Positions 53,111 through 61,307 of a DNA stretch of 64,000 bases are shown one piece after another. The notes below the pieces were generated by a model, which saw only the letters and a list, made by a program, of their open reading frames with translations, did not search any database and had not been told where the DNA came from. Source of the stretch: Winogradskyella psychrotolerans (GTDB taxonomy: Bacteria; Bacteroidota; Bacteroidia; Flavobacteriales; Flavobacteriaceae); contig NZ_JAHKPS010000009.1 of assembly GCF_018860565.1 (NCBI RefSeq), positions 256,763 through 320,762 of the forward strand. Direction: 5' to 3'. Position 1 is the stretch's first letter, and every line of letters starts with the position of its first letter. The translations under genes and the position numbers were made by a program.

Positions 53111-55213
53111 ATGAGCGTGAATTTACAAACTCCCATTGATTATCTCAAAGGTGTCGGCCCAAACCGAGCGGATTTGTTGCGCTCAGAGCTGGGTATTCAA
53201 ACATATCAAGACCTCATCAATCTATTCCCTAATCGTTATATAGATCGCACCAGATATTATAAAATAAATGAATTACAGCGTAACAACGCCGAAGTTCAAA
53301 TCGTTGGTGTCATAACTGGATTTAAAGAAGTGGCCCAAAAACGAGGCAAACGCCTAGTTGCTAACTTTAGAGACGACAGCGGAATAATGGAACTCGTTTG
53401 GTTTAGAGGACAGAAATGGATACGAGAAAACCTAAAAACAGGTCAACCTTACGTGATTTTCGGAAAAACCAATTGGTTTAACGGAAAATACAGCATGCCA
53501 CATCCCGAAATTGAATTACAAGCTGAGCATGAGAGCAACTTGCGTTCTGCCATGCAAGCCATATACCCATCAACCGAAAAATTATCAAATAAAGGCATCA
53601 CAAACAAAGTCGTTACCAAAATTATGCAGCAGTTGTTTTTGGAATCAAAAGGACGCTTTGTTGAAACCCTGCCTGATTCAGTGATGACTGAATTAAAATT
53701 AATTCCTAAATCAGAGGCACTTTTTAATATTCATTTCCCGAAGACTCCAGAGCTTCTTGCAAGAGCTCAATTTCGATTAAAATTTGAAGAATTATTTTAC
53801 ATTCAACTGCAATTAATTATTAAAAATCTCATTCACAAATCAAAAATCAAAGGCTTCTCCTTTGATAAAGTTGGCGACTATTTTAACACCTTTTACAAAA
53901 ACCATTTACCCTTTGAATTAACCAATGCACAGAAGCGTGTTTTAAAAGAAATTAGACTTGATTTAGGTAGCAATGCACAGATGAATCGACTTTTACAGGG
54001 AGATGTCGGCTCTGGCAAAACTATCGTAGCCTTTATGTCAATGCTCATGGGACTTGACAACGATTTTCAATGCTGCCTAATGGCCCCAACTGCTATTTTG
54101 TCAGCTCAACACTACCAAGGAATAAGTGAATTATGTAAACCACTCAACATCAGTGTTTCATTATTAACAGGCTCAACAAAAACTTCATATAGAAAGATAA
54201 TTCATGAAAATCTAGAAAATGGGAATCTACAGATCTTAATTGGCACACATGCACTGCTTGAAGACAAGGTGAAATTCAAAAATTTAGGCCTTGCGATTAT
54301 AGATGAACAGCACCGATTTGGAGTCGCCCAACGGAGTAAGTTATGGCATAAAAATGAATTACCTCCCAACGTTTTGGTGATGACCGCTACTCCAATTCCG
54401 AGAACTTTAGCCATGTCTGTATATGGTGACTTAGACATCTCTGTAATTGATGAATTACCAGCAGGTCGAAAACCTATAAAAACAGTACATCGCTACGACA
54501 ATAATCGCCTAAAAGTTTTTAAATTCATGAAAGATGAAATCGCTTTAGGAAGACAAATTTATATTGTCTATCCCTTAATTCAAGAGAGCGAAAAAATGGA
54601 TTATAAGGATTTGATGGATGGCTACGAAAGTGTCTCTAGAGAATTTCCTATGCCAAATTATCAAATTTCGATTGTGCATGGTAAAATGAAACCAGCCGAC
54701 AAAGATTACGAAATGGAACGTTTTGTTAAAGGTGAAACCCAAATTATGGTAGCTACAACCGTCATTGAAGTTGGCGTAAACGTCCCAAATGCATCGGTAA
54801 TGATTATTGAAAGTGCAGAACGTTTTGGCTTATCGCAATTGCACCAATTACGTGGTCGTGTTGGTCGTGGTGCCGAACAGAGTTATTGTATTTTAATGAC
54901 GAGCCATAAACTGAGCCAGGATAGTAAAACCAGACTAGAAACTATGGTACGTAGCAGTGATGGCTTCGAAATTGCTGAAGTGGATTTAAAACTGCGTGGA
55001 CCAGGTGATATTATGGGCACGCAACAAAGTGGTATTTTAAATTTACGAATCGCAGACATTGTTAAAGACAAAGACATCTTAGAACAATCGCGCTATTACG
55101 CTAAAAGTATTCTAAAACAAGATCCTAGCCTGGCTGCGCCTGAGCATAAAGTTATTTTGAACACTTACCGACAAATGAGTAAGTATCGTAATATATGGAA
55201 TTATATAAGTTAA
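53111..55213 (+). CDS. recG: ATP-dependent DNA helicase RecG
   Basis: The 700-residue helicase reverses stalled replication forks and branch-migrates junctions. It has the N-terminal wedge/OB domain (VGVITGFKEVAQKRGKRLVA), Walker A (LLQGDVGSGKTIVAF), DEQH box (IIDEQHRFGVAQR), motif III (TATPIPRT), motif V (TTVIEVGVNVPNA) and motif VI (QLHQLRGRVGRG). The C-terminal RecG signature LKLRGPGDIMGTQQSG follows. Normal length. Confidence 0.98.
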   Translation: MSVNLQTPIDYLKGVGPNRADLLRSELGIQTYQDLINLFPNRYIDRTRYYKINELQRNNAEVQIVGVITGFKEVAQKRGKRLVANFRDDSGIMELVWFRGQKWIRENLKTGQPYVIFGKTNWFNGKYSMPHPEIELQAEHESNLRSAMQAIYPSTEKLSNKGITNKVVTKIMQQLFLESKGRFVETLPDSVMTELKLIPKSEALFNIHFPKTPELLARAQFRLKFEELFYIQLQLIIKNLIHKSKIKGFSFDKVGDYFNTFYKNHLPFELTNAQKRVLKEIRLDLGSNAQMNRLLQGDVGSGKTIVAFMSMLMGLDNDFQCCLMAPTAILSAQHYQGISELCKPLNISVSLLTGSTKTSYRKIIHENLENGNLQILIGTHALLEDKVKFKNLGLAIIDEQHRFGVAQRSKLWHKNELPPNVLVMTATPIPRTLAMSVYGDLDISVIDELPAGRKPIKTVHRYDNNRLKVFKFMKDEIALGRQIYIVYPLIQESEKMDYKDLMDGYESVSREFPMPNYQISIVHGKMKPADKDYEMERFVKGETQIMVATTVIEVGVNVPNASVMIIESAERFGLSQLHQLRGRVGRGAEQSYCILMTSHKLSQDSKTRLETMVRSSDGFEIAEVDLKLRGPGDIMGTQQSGILNLRIADIVKDKDILEQSRYYAKSILKQDPSLAAPEHKVILNTYRQMSKYRNIWNYIS

Positions 55214-55383
55214 AAAGTGTCAAAACAAACATTTACAACCACTTACTAACACCTTATTTTTAGAATAAGTAAATTCCATTTTCATATCAATAACTTACCT
55301 CAGAAAAACATAAAAAAATCACTTTTAAATTAAACCTTTTGACTTTGACGGAGTCTAACCAAAAATATATAGAATACATCATC

Positions 55384-55926
55384 TTGAAGTTATTAAAGTT
55401 AAAACCCCTAAAATCAACACCATATCTAGTTTTAGCACTCTGTTTTTTTATGAGTTGCAACAATACAAACACAGACAAAACTTTAAAATCTAACACAACT
55501 ACGAATCATAATCAAGACATTCCTGTTTACGATTTTAATCAATTTGAACCCTTAATTTATACAGATTCCAACAAAACCTATCTCATTAATTTTTGGGCAA
55601 TGTGGTGTGCTCCTTGCGTCAAAGAATTACCATATATTGAGCAATTTGCAGTAAAACACCCTGACGTTGAAGTCATTTTAGTAAGCTTAGATTTCCCAAA
55701 AGACATTGAAACAAAACTTAAGCCTTTTTTAAAGGAAAAAAATATAAGCTCTAAAGTGGTGCTATTAGATGATCCAGATTCTAATACTTGGATAAACAAA
55801 ATTGCCCCTAATTGGTCTGGCGCCATTCCATTTACCATTATGTTCAACAAAGATGAACGCTTATTTTATGAACGTTCATTCGAAAATTTAGAAGACCTAG
55901 AAAACCAAATAAACAAACTTAATTAA
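55384..55926 (+). CDS. TlpA-like thioredoxin-fold lipoprotein
   Basis: The product (180 residues from the TTG at 55384) has a lipoprotein signal (TPYLVLALCFFMSCNN) and a thioredoxin domain with the redox motif NFWAMWCAPCVKELPYI. It would act as a periplasmic disulfide reductase. No ATG precedes the signal; a TTG at 55339 is an alternative, but it would place 15 extra polar residues before the signal. It lies 7 bases before a second thioredoxin-like gene, so the two form an operon. Confidence 0.88.
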   Translation: MKLLKLKPLKSTPYLVLALCFFMSCNNTNTDKTLKSNTTTNHNQDIPVYDFNQFEPLIYTDSNKTYLINFWAMWCAPCVKELPYIEQFAVKHPDVEVILVSLDFPKDIETKLKPFLKEKNISSKVVLLDDPDSNTWINKIAPNWSGAIPFTIMFNKDERLFYERSFENLEDLENQINKLN

Positions 55927-55933
55927 AACAAAC

Positions 55934-56701
55934 ATGAAAAGAATCAGTGTTCTAATTGCCATTATTGGCTTATCTGCAAGTGTACTTGTATCTTGTAAAA
56001 ATGAAGGAAATACAACAGGAGAACCTTCTGCTGAAAATCAACATAAAGATCATAAAGGAGAACACCCTCCACATGACGGAGACCGAAAAGGACCACCACA
56101 TGGAGGTGATAGAAAAGGACCACCTAAAGGAGGTAGTCCAGAACAAACCAAAACCCTAGAAGAAATTGGAGGTTACAACATTGGTGATGTTGCTACTGGT
56201 TTTAACTTAAAAAACATTGATGGTTCAATGGTTTCTTTAGCTAGCATTGAAAACGCCAAAGGATACATCGTCACATTTACTTGTAATGAATGTCCATTTT
56301 CAAAATTATATGAAGACCGCTTAATCGCTTTAAACAATGAATATGCACCAAAAGGTTATCCTGTAATCGCTATTAACCCAAATAGTCCAGAAAACGAAAA
56401 AGAAGGTTATGAAGCAATGCAAAAACGCTCAGAAGACAAAGGGTTTACATTTCCTTACTTAGTAGACGAAGGTCAAGAAATATATCCTCAATATGGCGCT
56501 GTAAGAACACCTCATGTATTCTTATTAGATGCAGAACGTAAAGTACAATATATTGGTACTATAGATGATAACGCAAAATCACCTAAAGATGTTAAGGTTA
56601 ACTATGTAAAAGACGCCATTGATGCTTTAGAAAAAGGAGAACAACCAAATCCGAATTTCACAAAAGCTATAGGTTGTCCTGTAAAAGCTAGCAGAGCCTA
56701 A
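55934..56701 (+). CDS. Thioredoxin-family (AhpC/TSA-like) lipoprotein with His-rich linker
   Basis: The 255-residue lipoprotein (signal LSASVLVSC) has a low-complexity linker at about residues 33-75, rich in His, Gly, Pro, Lys and Asp (GEHPPHDGDRKGPPHGG, GDRKGPPKGG). A redoxin domain follows, with the CxxC motif in VTFTCNECPFSKLYEDRL and VRTPHVFLLDAERKV. The His-rich linker could bind copper, zinc or nickel; this is inference. It forms a pair with the TlpA-like gene and is followed by a terminator. Confidence 0.88.
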   Translation: MKRISVLIAIIGLSASVLVSCKNEGNTTGEPSAENQHKDHKGEHPPHDGDRKGPPHGGDRKGPPKGGSPEQTKTLEEIGGYNIGDVATGFNLKNIDGSMVSLASIENAKGYIVTFTCNECPFSKLYEDRLIALNNEYAPKGYPVIAINPNSPENEKEGYEAMQKRSEDKGFTFPYLVDEGQEIYPQYGAVRTPHVFLLDAERKVQYIGTIDDNAKSPKDVKVNYVKDAIDALEKGEQPNPNFTKAIGCPVKASRA

Positions 56702-56727
56702 AAGACACACTAAAACAACAGTTATAA

Positions 56728-56757
56728 AAACAGCATCTTCTCGATGCTGTTTTTGTT
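56728..56757 (+). terminator. Terminator after the thioredoxin pair
   Basis: A stem of about 8 bp (aacagcat / atgctgtt) with a 7-base loop is followed by a T-rich run, 27 bases after the stop codon. Confidence 0.85.
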
Positions 56758-56851
56758 TTTATAGCACTGATTAAGGGGTCGCTAACTTACATTACTCAAC
56801 ACAATCCATATTAATTACTATTTTTATTCAAAATTTACAAGCAATTCATTA

Positions 56852-57715
56852 ATGAATCATTTCCCTAATATAGCTTTCAAAAGTAGCGAAGGAGCTACAG
56901 ATATTGAATGCATTCCATTAGCTGAATTATTCTCTCGTATAAAAAAAGATCCTAGTCACAATCCACATCAGCCTCACCGAATTTCCTTTTTTGCCTTATT
57001 GATTGTCACAGAAGGTAAAGGTGAACATCAAATTGATTTAAAGACTTACAACATCCAAAAAGGCTCTGTACTTAAAATTGCGAAAGGTCAAGTACATGCT
57101 TTTCAAGATAATTTACAGTACGATGGTTATCTGGTCATATTTACAGAGGATTTTATTTTAAAATACTTCTCAAAGTCTTCTATTGAATTTATTTCGCATT
57201 TATACAACTATCATATTTCGGATCCATTAGTTGAAAACAGCTCCTTAACCGATTTTTTTTTAGAACGATTAACCGAAGAGATCCAAAGTAAATACACTTA
57301 TGCTCAAAAAGAAATAGTAGCTACTATATTAGAACTATTTCTATTAAAACTAGAGCGCGAAACTCATAAAATCTCTAATAAAACGTTTAATAAAAAACAT
57401 CAAAGCCTTTTTATGAACTTCAAAACTTTAGTTGAAAAACATTATACCAAAACACGAAACGTCAAAGATTACGCACAGTTACTCAACATATCTACAAAAC
57501 ACCTCAACTCTATAGTTAGAGCAAGTACCTTAAATACTGCCAAACATTTTATTGATAATTACGTGATTTTAGAAATTAAGCGTGTTATTTTCAGTAGCTC
57601 TTTAAGCCTAAAAGAAGTGGCTTATCAAAATGGATTTGATGAAGTCACCAATTTCTCTAAGTTTTTCAAAAAACACACAGGCCTTTCTCCCAAGGAATTC
57701 AAATCCTCACTTTAA
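56852..57715 (+). CDS. AraC family transcriptional regulator
   Basis: The 287-residue protein has an N-terminal cupin-like sensor domain (about 40-105: LLIVTEGKGEHQIDLKTYNI, GSVLKIAKGQVHAFQ). Its C-terminal double helix-turn-helix spans about 185-285 (VKDYAQLLNISTKHLNSIVR, SLKEVAYQNGFDEVTNFSKF, FKKHTGLSPKEFKSSL). It lies just upstream of an NmrA-type reductase and a siderophore-interacting protein on the same strand, so these are plausible targets. The effector is unknown. Confidence 0.93.
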   Translation: MNHFPNIAFKSSEGATDIECIPLAELFSRIKKDPSHNPHQPHRISFFALLIVTEGKGEHQIDLKTYNIQKGSVLKIAKGQVHAFQDNLQYDGYLVIFTEDFILKYFSKSSIEFISHLYNYHISDPLVENSSLTDFFLERLTEEIQSKYTYAQKEIVATILELFLLKLERETHKISNKTFNKKHQSLFMNFKTLVEKHYTKTRNVKDYAQLLNISTKHLNSIVRASTLNTAKHFIDNYVILEIKRVIFSSSLSLKEVAYQNGFDEVTNFSKFFKKHTGLSPKEFKSSL

Positions 57716-57775
57716 TCATAAGGTTTCAGATTTACCATTTTTAATAATACATTTACCTTTTACAATCGTAGTTAT

Positions 57776-58003
57776 ATGAAGACCTTTGCTATAAAACATA
57801 TTATGAGCGACGTTGCAAAATGCCCTACTTGTGGGAGCTATTCTAAAATAAAAGTAAAAGAAGGAGAAACTACATATCAAGCCGTTCAGGATGAAGAGGC
57901 TTTTAAAAAAATTCAGCAATTAAAAAAGGCCATGGATAAATTTAAAATGAAAGCCGATCAACTTGAAAAAGAATTAGACCTATTAAAATCTAAACACTCA
58001 TAA
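57776..58003 (+). CDS. Small CxxC coiled-coil protein
   Basis: The 75-residue protein has one CPTCG motif (about 16-20), a short beta segment (SKIKVKEGETTYQAV) and a C-terminal coiled coil (about 35-72, Lys/Glu/Leu-rich heptads). With a single CxxC it might bind zinc as a dimer or act as a thiol pair. Translation could instead start at the ATG at 57803 (MSDVAKCPTCG). It lies 13 bases before the NmrA-type gene. Family not recognised. Confidence 0.72.
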   Translation: MKTFAIKHIMSDVAKCPTCGSYSKIKVKEGETTYQAVQDEEAFKKIQQLKKAMDKFKMKADQLEKELDLLKSKHS

Positions 58004-58016
58004 ATAAACACCTATT

Positions 58017-58877
58017 ATGAAAATTGCAGTAACATCAGCAAGCGGTCATTTAGGATCTGCCATTGTAAAAGCACTTTTAAAAGCCACTAAAAACGAAAAT
58101 ATCATAGCCATAGCACGAACCACTGAAAAGGCAGAACACCTAGGTGTAGAAGTTAGAAAAGGTGATTATAATAGTCGTGAAGATTTCAATACCGCTTTAA
58201 AAGGTATAGATATCGTATTGTTAGTTTCGGGTATAGATGAGCCACAAAAACGAATACAACAACACCGCAATGTCATTGAAGCAGCCAAACAAAACGGCGT
58301 TCATAAAATAGTATATACGAGTATTGTGGGTGCTGAAGAAAACAATGCTTTCAGTCCAGTGGTACAAAGTAATCGTCAGACAGAAGAAGACATCCGTAAT
58401 TCCGGTTTACAATGGGTTATTGGTAGAAACGGCATTTATATTGAACCCGATTTAGAGTATATAGATACCTACATAAAAGACGGTGAGATAAGAAATTCCG
58501 CAGACCAAGGAAAATGCACGTATACGAGTCGTGAAGAATTGGGATATGCCTATACTAAAATGTCATTAGAGGAAAAGCATAATGGTAATACCTATAATTT
58601 AGTCGGTGAAGCGATTTCTCAAAAGCAACTAGCCGATTTTATTAATCAGGTTTATAATACAAATCTTATCTATCATGCTGTTTCTGTAGAAGCATACAAG
58701 ACAGATAGAATAGCAGAGCTTGGTGAGTTTCTAGGTACAGTCATAGCAGGAATTTACGAAGGCATTAAAAATGGTGCTAACGATGTGCATTCTGATTATG
58801 AAAAAGCTGCTGATAGACCTCACAAATCGGCTTTAGAACTAATAGAACATTACCATAAAAATCACGTTCAAAACTAA
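58017..58877 (+). CDS. NmrA/SDR-type NAD(P)-binding reductase (QorB-like)
   Basis: The 286-residue Rossmann-fold protein has the nucleotide motif VTSASGHLGSAIVKAL at the N-terminus, GVEVRKGDYNSREDFNTAL, VYTSIVGAEENN and an atypical active-site region (QWVIGRNGIYIEPD). This matches NAD(P)H:quinone oxidoreductase QorB and related NmrA sensors. It may reduce quinones or sense redox state. It ends 11 bases before the siderophore-interacting protein gene. Confidence 0.9.
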   Translation: MKIAVTSASGHLGSAIVKALLKATKNENIIAIARTTEKAEHLGVEVRKGDYNSREDFNTALKGIDIVLLVSGIDEPQKRIQQHRNVIEAAKQNGVHKIVYTSIVGAEENNAFSPVVQSNRQTEEDIRNSGLQWVIGRNGIYIEPDLEYIDTYIKDGEIRNSADQGKCTYTSREELGYAYTKMSLEEKHNGNTYNLVGEAISQKQLADFINQVYNTNLIYHAVSVEAYKTDRIAELGEFLGTVIAGIYEGIKNGANDVHSDYEKAADRPHKSALELIEHYHKNHVQN

Positions 58878-58888
58878 ATTTAAGAGCA

Positions 58889-59617
58889 TTGCGTATTTTA
58901 GAAAACTTCATAAAAACGGTAATTTTAGAAGAAGCTACTATTACAGAAAAAGTTACACTTTCTAACAAAGCTTATAGAATTCGTCTTCAAGGAGACAGTA
59001 TTCATAAAGCTACATTTACACCTGGTGCGTTCTTAAGAATGGCTGTAGGTATTGGTAAAGAAGAACTGTCAATGAAAGACAAAATAAGAAGCTACAGCGT
59101 TTGGGATATTGATAAAGAAAAAGGCTCATTAGATTTAGCAATTGCCACACATAGTAATGGTATAGGCTCACAATGGGCAAAGCATTGCAAAGAAGGTGAT
59201 ACCATTTATTACAAATGGAAGAAAGGTAATTTCATTGCAGATGATTCAGCCGAAAGCTATATCATGATAGGAGATCTTTCTGCTTTGTCTCATTTATACA
59301 TGATTAACCGAAATATTGGCAAGGATAAGCAAATCGGTAGTGTTATCTATAATTCTAATAAAAGTGAATTATTTCCAGATATAGATGGGCATTTTCCTTT
59401 TAATTTTTATGAATTACCTGAAAACCCATACCATGAAATCATCACCAAATTAAAAGACATCATCCCAACTCTAAAAGGCAAAACGCTAGTTTATATTGCT
59501 GGTGATAGCAGAACCTGTATTGCTTTAAATCATTTTTTTAGAAAAGAATTGCATTGGGACACCAAACGAATAAAAACAAAACCTTTTTGGAACCCTGAAA
59601 AAAAAGGTCTAGAATAA
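58889..59617 (+). CDS. Siderophore-interacting protein (ferric-siderophore reductase)
   Basis: The 242-residue cytoplasmic flavoprotein has the FAD-binding motif (DKIRSYSVWDID), GIGSQWAKHCKEGD, the NAD(P)H-binding region (SYIMIGDLSALSHLYMI) and the C-terminal LVYIAGDSRTCIALNHFFRK. Such ViuB/SIP enzymes reduce ferric siderophores to release iron. Translation seems to start at a TTG, since no ATG lies before the conserved part. It closes the AraC-linked gene set, which suggests iron- or redox-dependent control. Confidence 0.9.
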   Translation: MRILENFIKTVILEEATITEKVTLSNKAYRIRLQGDSIHKATFTPGAFLRMAVGIGKEELSMKDKIRSYSVWDIDKEKGSLDLAIATHSNGIGSQWAKHCKEGDTIYYKWKKGNFIADDSAESYIMIGDLSALSHLYMINRNIGKDKQIGSVIYNSNKSELFPDIDGHFPFNFYELPENPYHEIITKLKDIIPTLKGKTLVYIAGDSRTCIALNHFFRKELHWDTKRIKTKPFWNPEKKGLE

Positions 59618-59664
59618 TTCCCAATAAAAAGACGTTAAAACAACCCCTAGATTAGTATAGCCAC

Positions 59665-59699
59665 AAAAAAAAACAGCACCTTTAAAGATGCTGTTTTTT
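59665..59699. terminator. Bidirectional terminator between the SIP gene and guaB
   Basis: A stem (aaacagcacctt / aagatgctgttt with one mismatch) has A and T runs on both sides and lies between convergent genes. Confidence 0.85.
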
Positions 59700-59737
59700 T
59701 TGCTAATATATAGATTCCTACTGTCGCAAGAATTTGG

Positions 59738-61210
59738 TTATCTAGAATAATTTGGTGCTTCCTTAGTAATGGTAACATCATGTGGGTGACTTTCATTAAT
59801 ACCAGAACTTGTGATTTTTACAAAACGTCCGGTTTCTTTTAAAGTGGCAATATCTTTAGCACCACAATAGCCCATTCCTGCTCTAAGTCCACCAATAAAC
59901 TGGTGAATACTTTCTACCAACTCACCTTTATAAGGCACACGACCAACAATACCTTCAGGAACTAATTTTTTAATATCGTCTTCAACATCTTGGAAATAAC
60001 GGTCTTTACTTCCTTGTTTCATGGCTTCTACAGACCCCATGCCTCGGTAAGACTTAAACTTACGTCCTTCATAGATAATCGTTTCTCCTGGACTTTCTTT
60101 TGTTCCTGCCAAAAGCGATCCTAACATTACGGTATCTGCACCAGCGGCAATTGCTTTAGGAATATCTCCTGTATAACGAATTCCACCATCTGCAATCACA
60201 GGAACTCCTGAGCCTTTAATAGCCGCAGCGACTTCTAACACTGCAGAAAACTGAGGAAAACCAACTCCTGCTACTACTCTAGTGGTACAAATTGAACCTG
60301 GCCCGATACCAACTTTCACTGCATCAGCTCCAGCTTCTACTAAATATTTTGCAGCAGCACCAGTAGCAATATTACCTACAATGACTTCAAGTTTAGGGAA
60401 TTTCGTTTTGATTTCTTTTAACACTGCTACAACACCTTTGGTATGACCATGAGCGGTATCAATAATCACAGCATCGACTCCTGCATTTACTAATGCCGAA
60501 GCACGCTCTACAGCATCGCCTGTAACTCCAATAGCTGCTGCTACACGTAATCTTCCGAAAGAATCTTTATTGGCATTTGGCTTTTGCGTCACCTTAGTGA
60601 TATCTCTAAAGGTAATTAGTCCCTTTAGTTTATAATTATCATCAACAATTAATAATTTTTCAATTTTGTTTTGTTGAAGAATTTTTTCAGCATCTTTTAA
60701 AGAGGTACCTACAGCTGCAGTGACTAAATTGTCTTTAGTCATAACATCAACAATAGGCTTCTTACTATCGTGTTCAAAACGTAAATCTCTGTTGGTAACA
60801 ATACCTTTTAATTCGCCATTATCGCCTACAATTGGAATACCTCCAATACCATGTTCTGCCATATTTGACTTGGCATCAAAAACAGTTGCGGTTAATGGTA
60901 GCGTAACAGGGTCGATAATCATACCGCTTTCTGCACGCTTTACACGACGAACCTTATCGGCTTGCTGATCAATCGTCATGTTTTTATGCAACACACCTAT
61001 TCCACCTTCTTGCGCCATAGCAATCGCCATTTTACTTTCGGTAACCGTATCCATTGCTGCGGAAATCACAGGAATGTTAATGGTTATGTTTTTTGTAAAT
61101 TTAGTTTGAATACTAACTTCGCGAGGAAGAACTTCTGAAAATGCTGGAACTAAGAGTACGTCATCGTAAGTAAGACCTTCTCCAACAATTTTATTTTCGT
61201 GTGCTGTCAT
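59738..61210 (-). CDS. guaB: Inosine-5'-monophosphate dehydrogenase
   Basis: The 490-residue enzyme oxidises IMP to XMP in guanine nucleotide synthesis. It has the catalytic barrel with the active-site cysteine loop [35 protein letters not shown] and [17 protein letters not shown]. Two CBS domains are inserted at about residues 95-205. Length and motifs are standard for the bacterial form. Single gene. Confidence 0.98.
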   Translation of the reverse strand: MTAHENKIVGEGLTYDDVLLVPAFSEVLPREVSIQTKFTKNITINIPVISAAMDTVTESKMAIAMAQEGGIGVLHKNMTIDQQADKVRRVKRAESGMIIDPVTLPLTATVFDAKSNMAEHGIGGIPIVGDNGELKGIVTNRDLRFEHDSKKPIVDVMTKDNLVTAAVGTSLKDAEKILQQNKIEKLLIVDDNYKLKGLITFRDITKVTQKPNANKDSFGRLRVAAAIGVTGDAVERASALVNAGVDAVIIDTAHGHTKGVVAVLKEIKTKFPKLEVIVGNIATGAAAKYLVEAGADAVKVGIGPGSICTTRVVAGVGFPQFSAVLEVAAAIKGSGVPVIADGGIRYTGDIPKAIAAGADTVMLGSLLAGTKESPGETIIYEGRKFKSYRGMGSVEAMKQGSKDRYFQDVEDDIKKLVPEGIVGRVPYKGELVESIHQFIGGLRAGMGYCGAKDIATLKETGRFVKITSSGINESHPHDVTITKEAPNYSR

Positions 61211-61233
61211 GGCAATTAAAATTTAATTGCACG

Positions 61234-61241
61234 CAAAAGTA
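61234..61241 (-). promoter_or_regulatory. Candidate -7 element of guaB
   Basis: On the minus strand TACTTTTG matches TAnnTTTG exactly, 24 bases upstream of the guaB start. TTTG lies only 13 bases further upstream, shorter than the usual spacing, so only the -7 part is supported. Confidence 0.4.
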
Positions 61242-61307
61242 CAATTAATATTGACAAATTATAAGATATTTAAAGGCTATTTACAACACTTAACAATCTA
61301 TTAATAA

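Noticed and set aside
55956-56159. Overlapping plus-strand frame inside the thioredoxin-like lipoprotein gene
   Set aside because: It is a frame shadow of the low-complexity linker, with no independent start context or recognisable domain.
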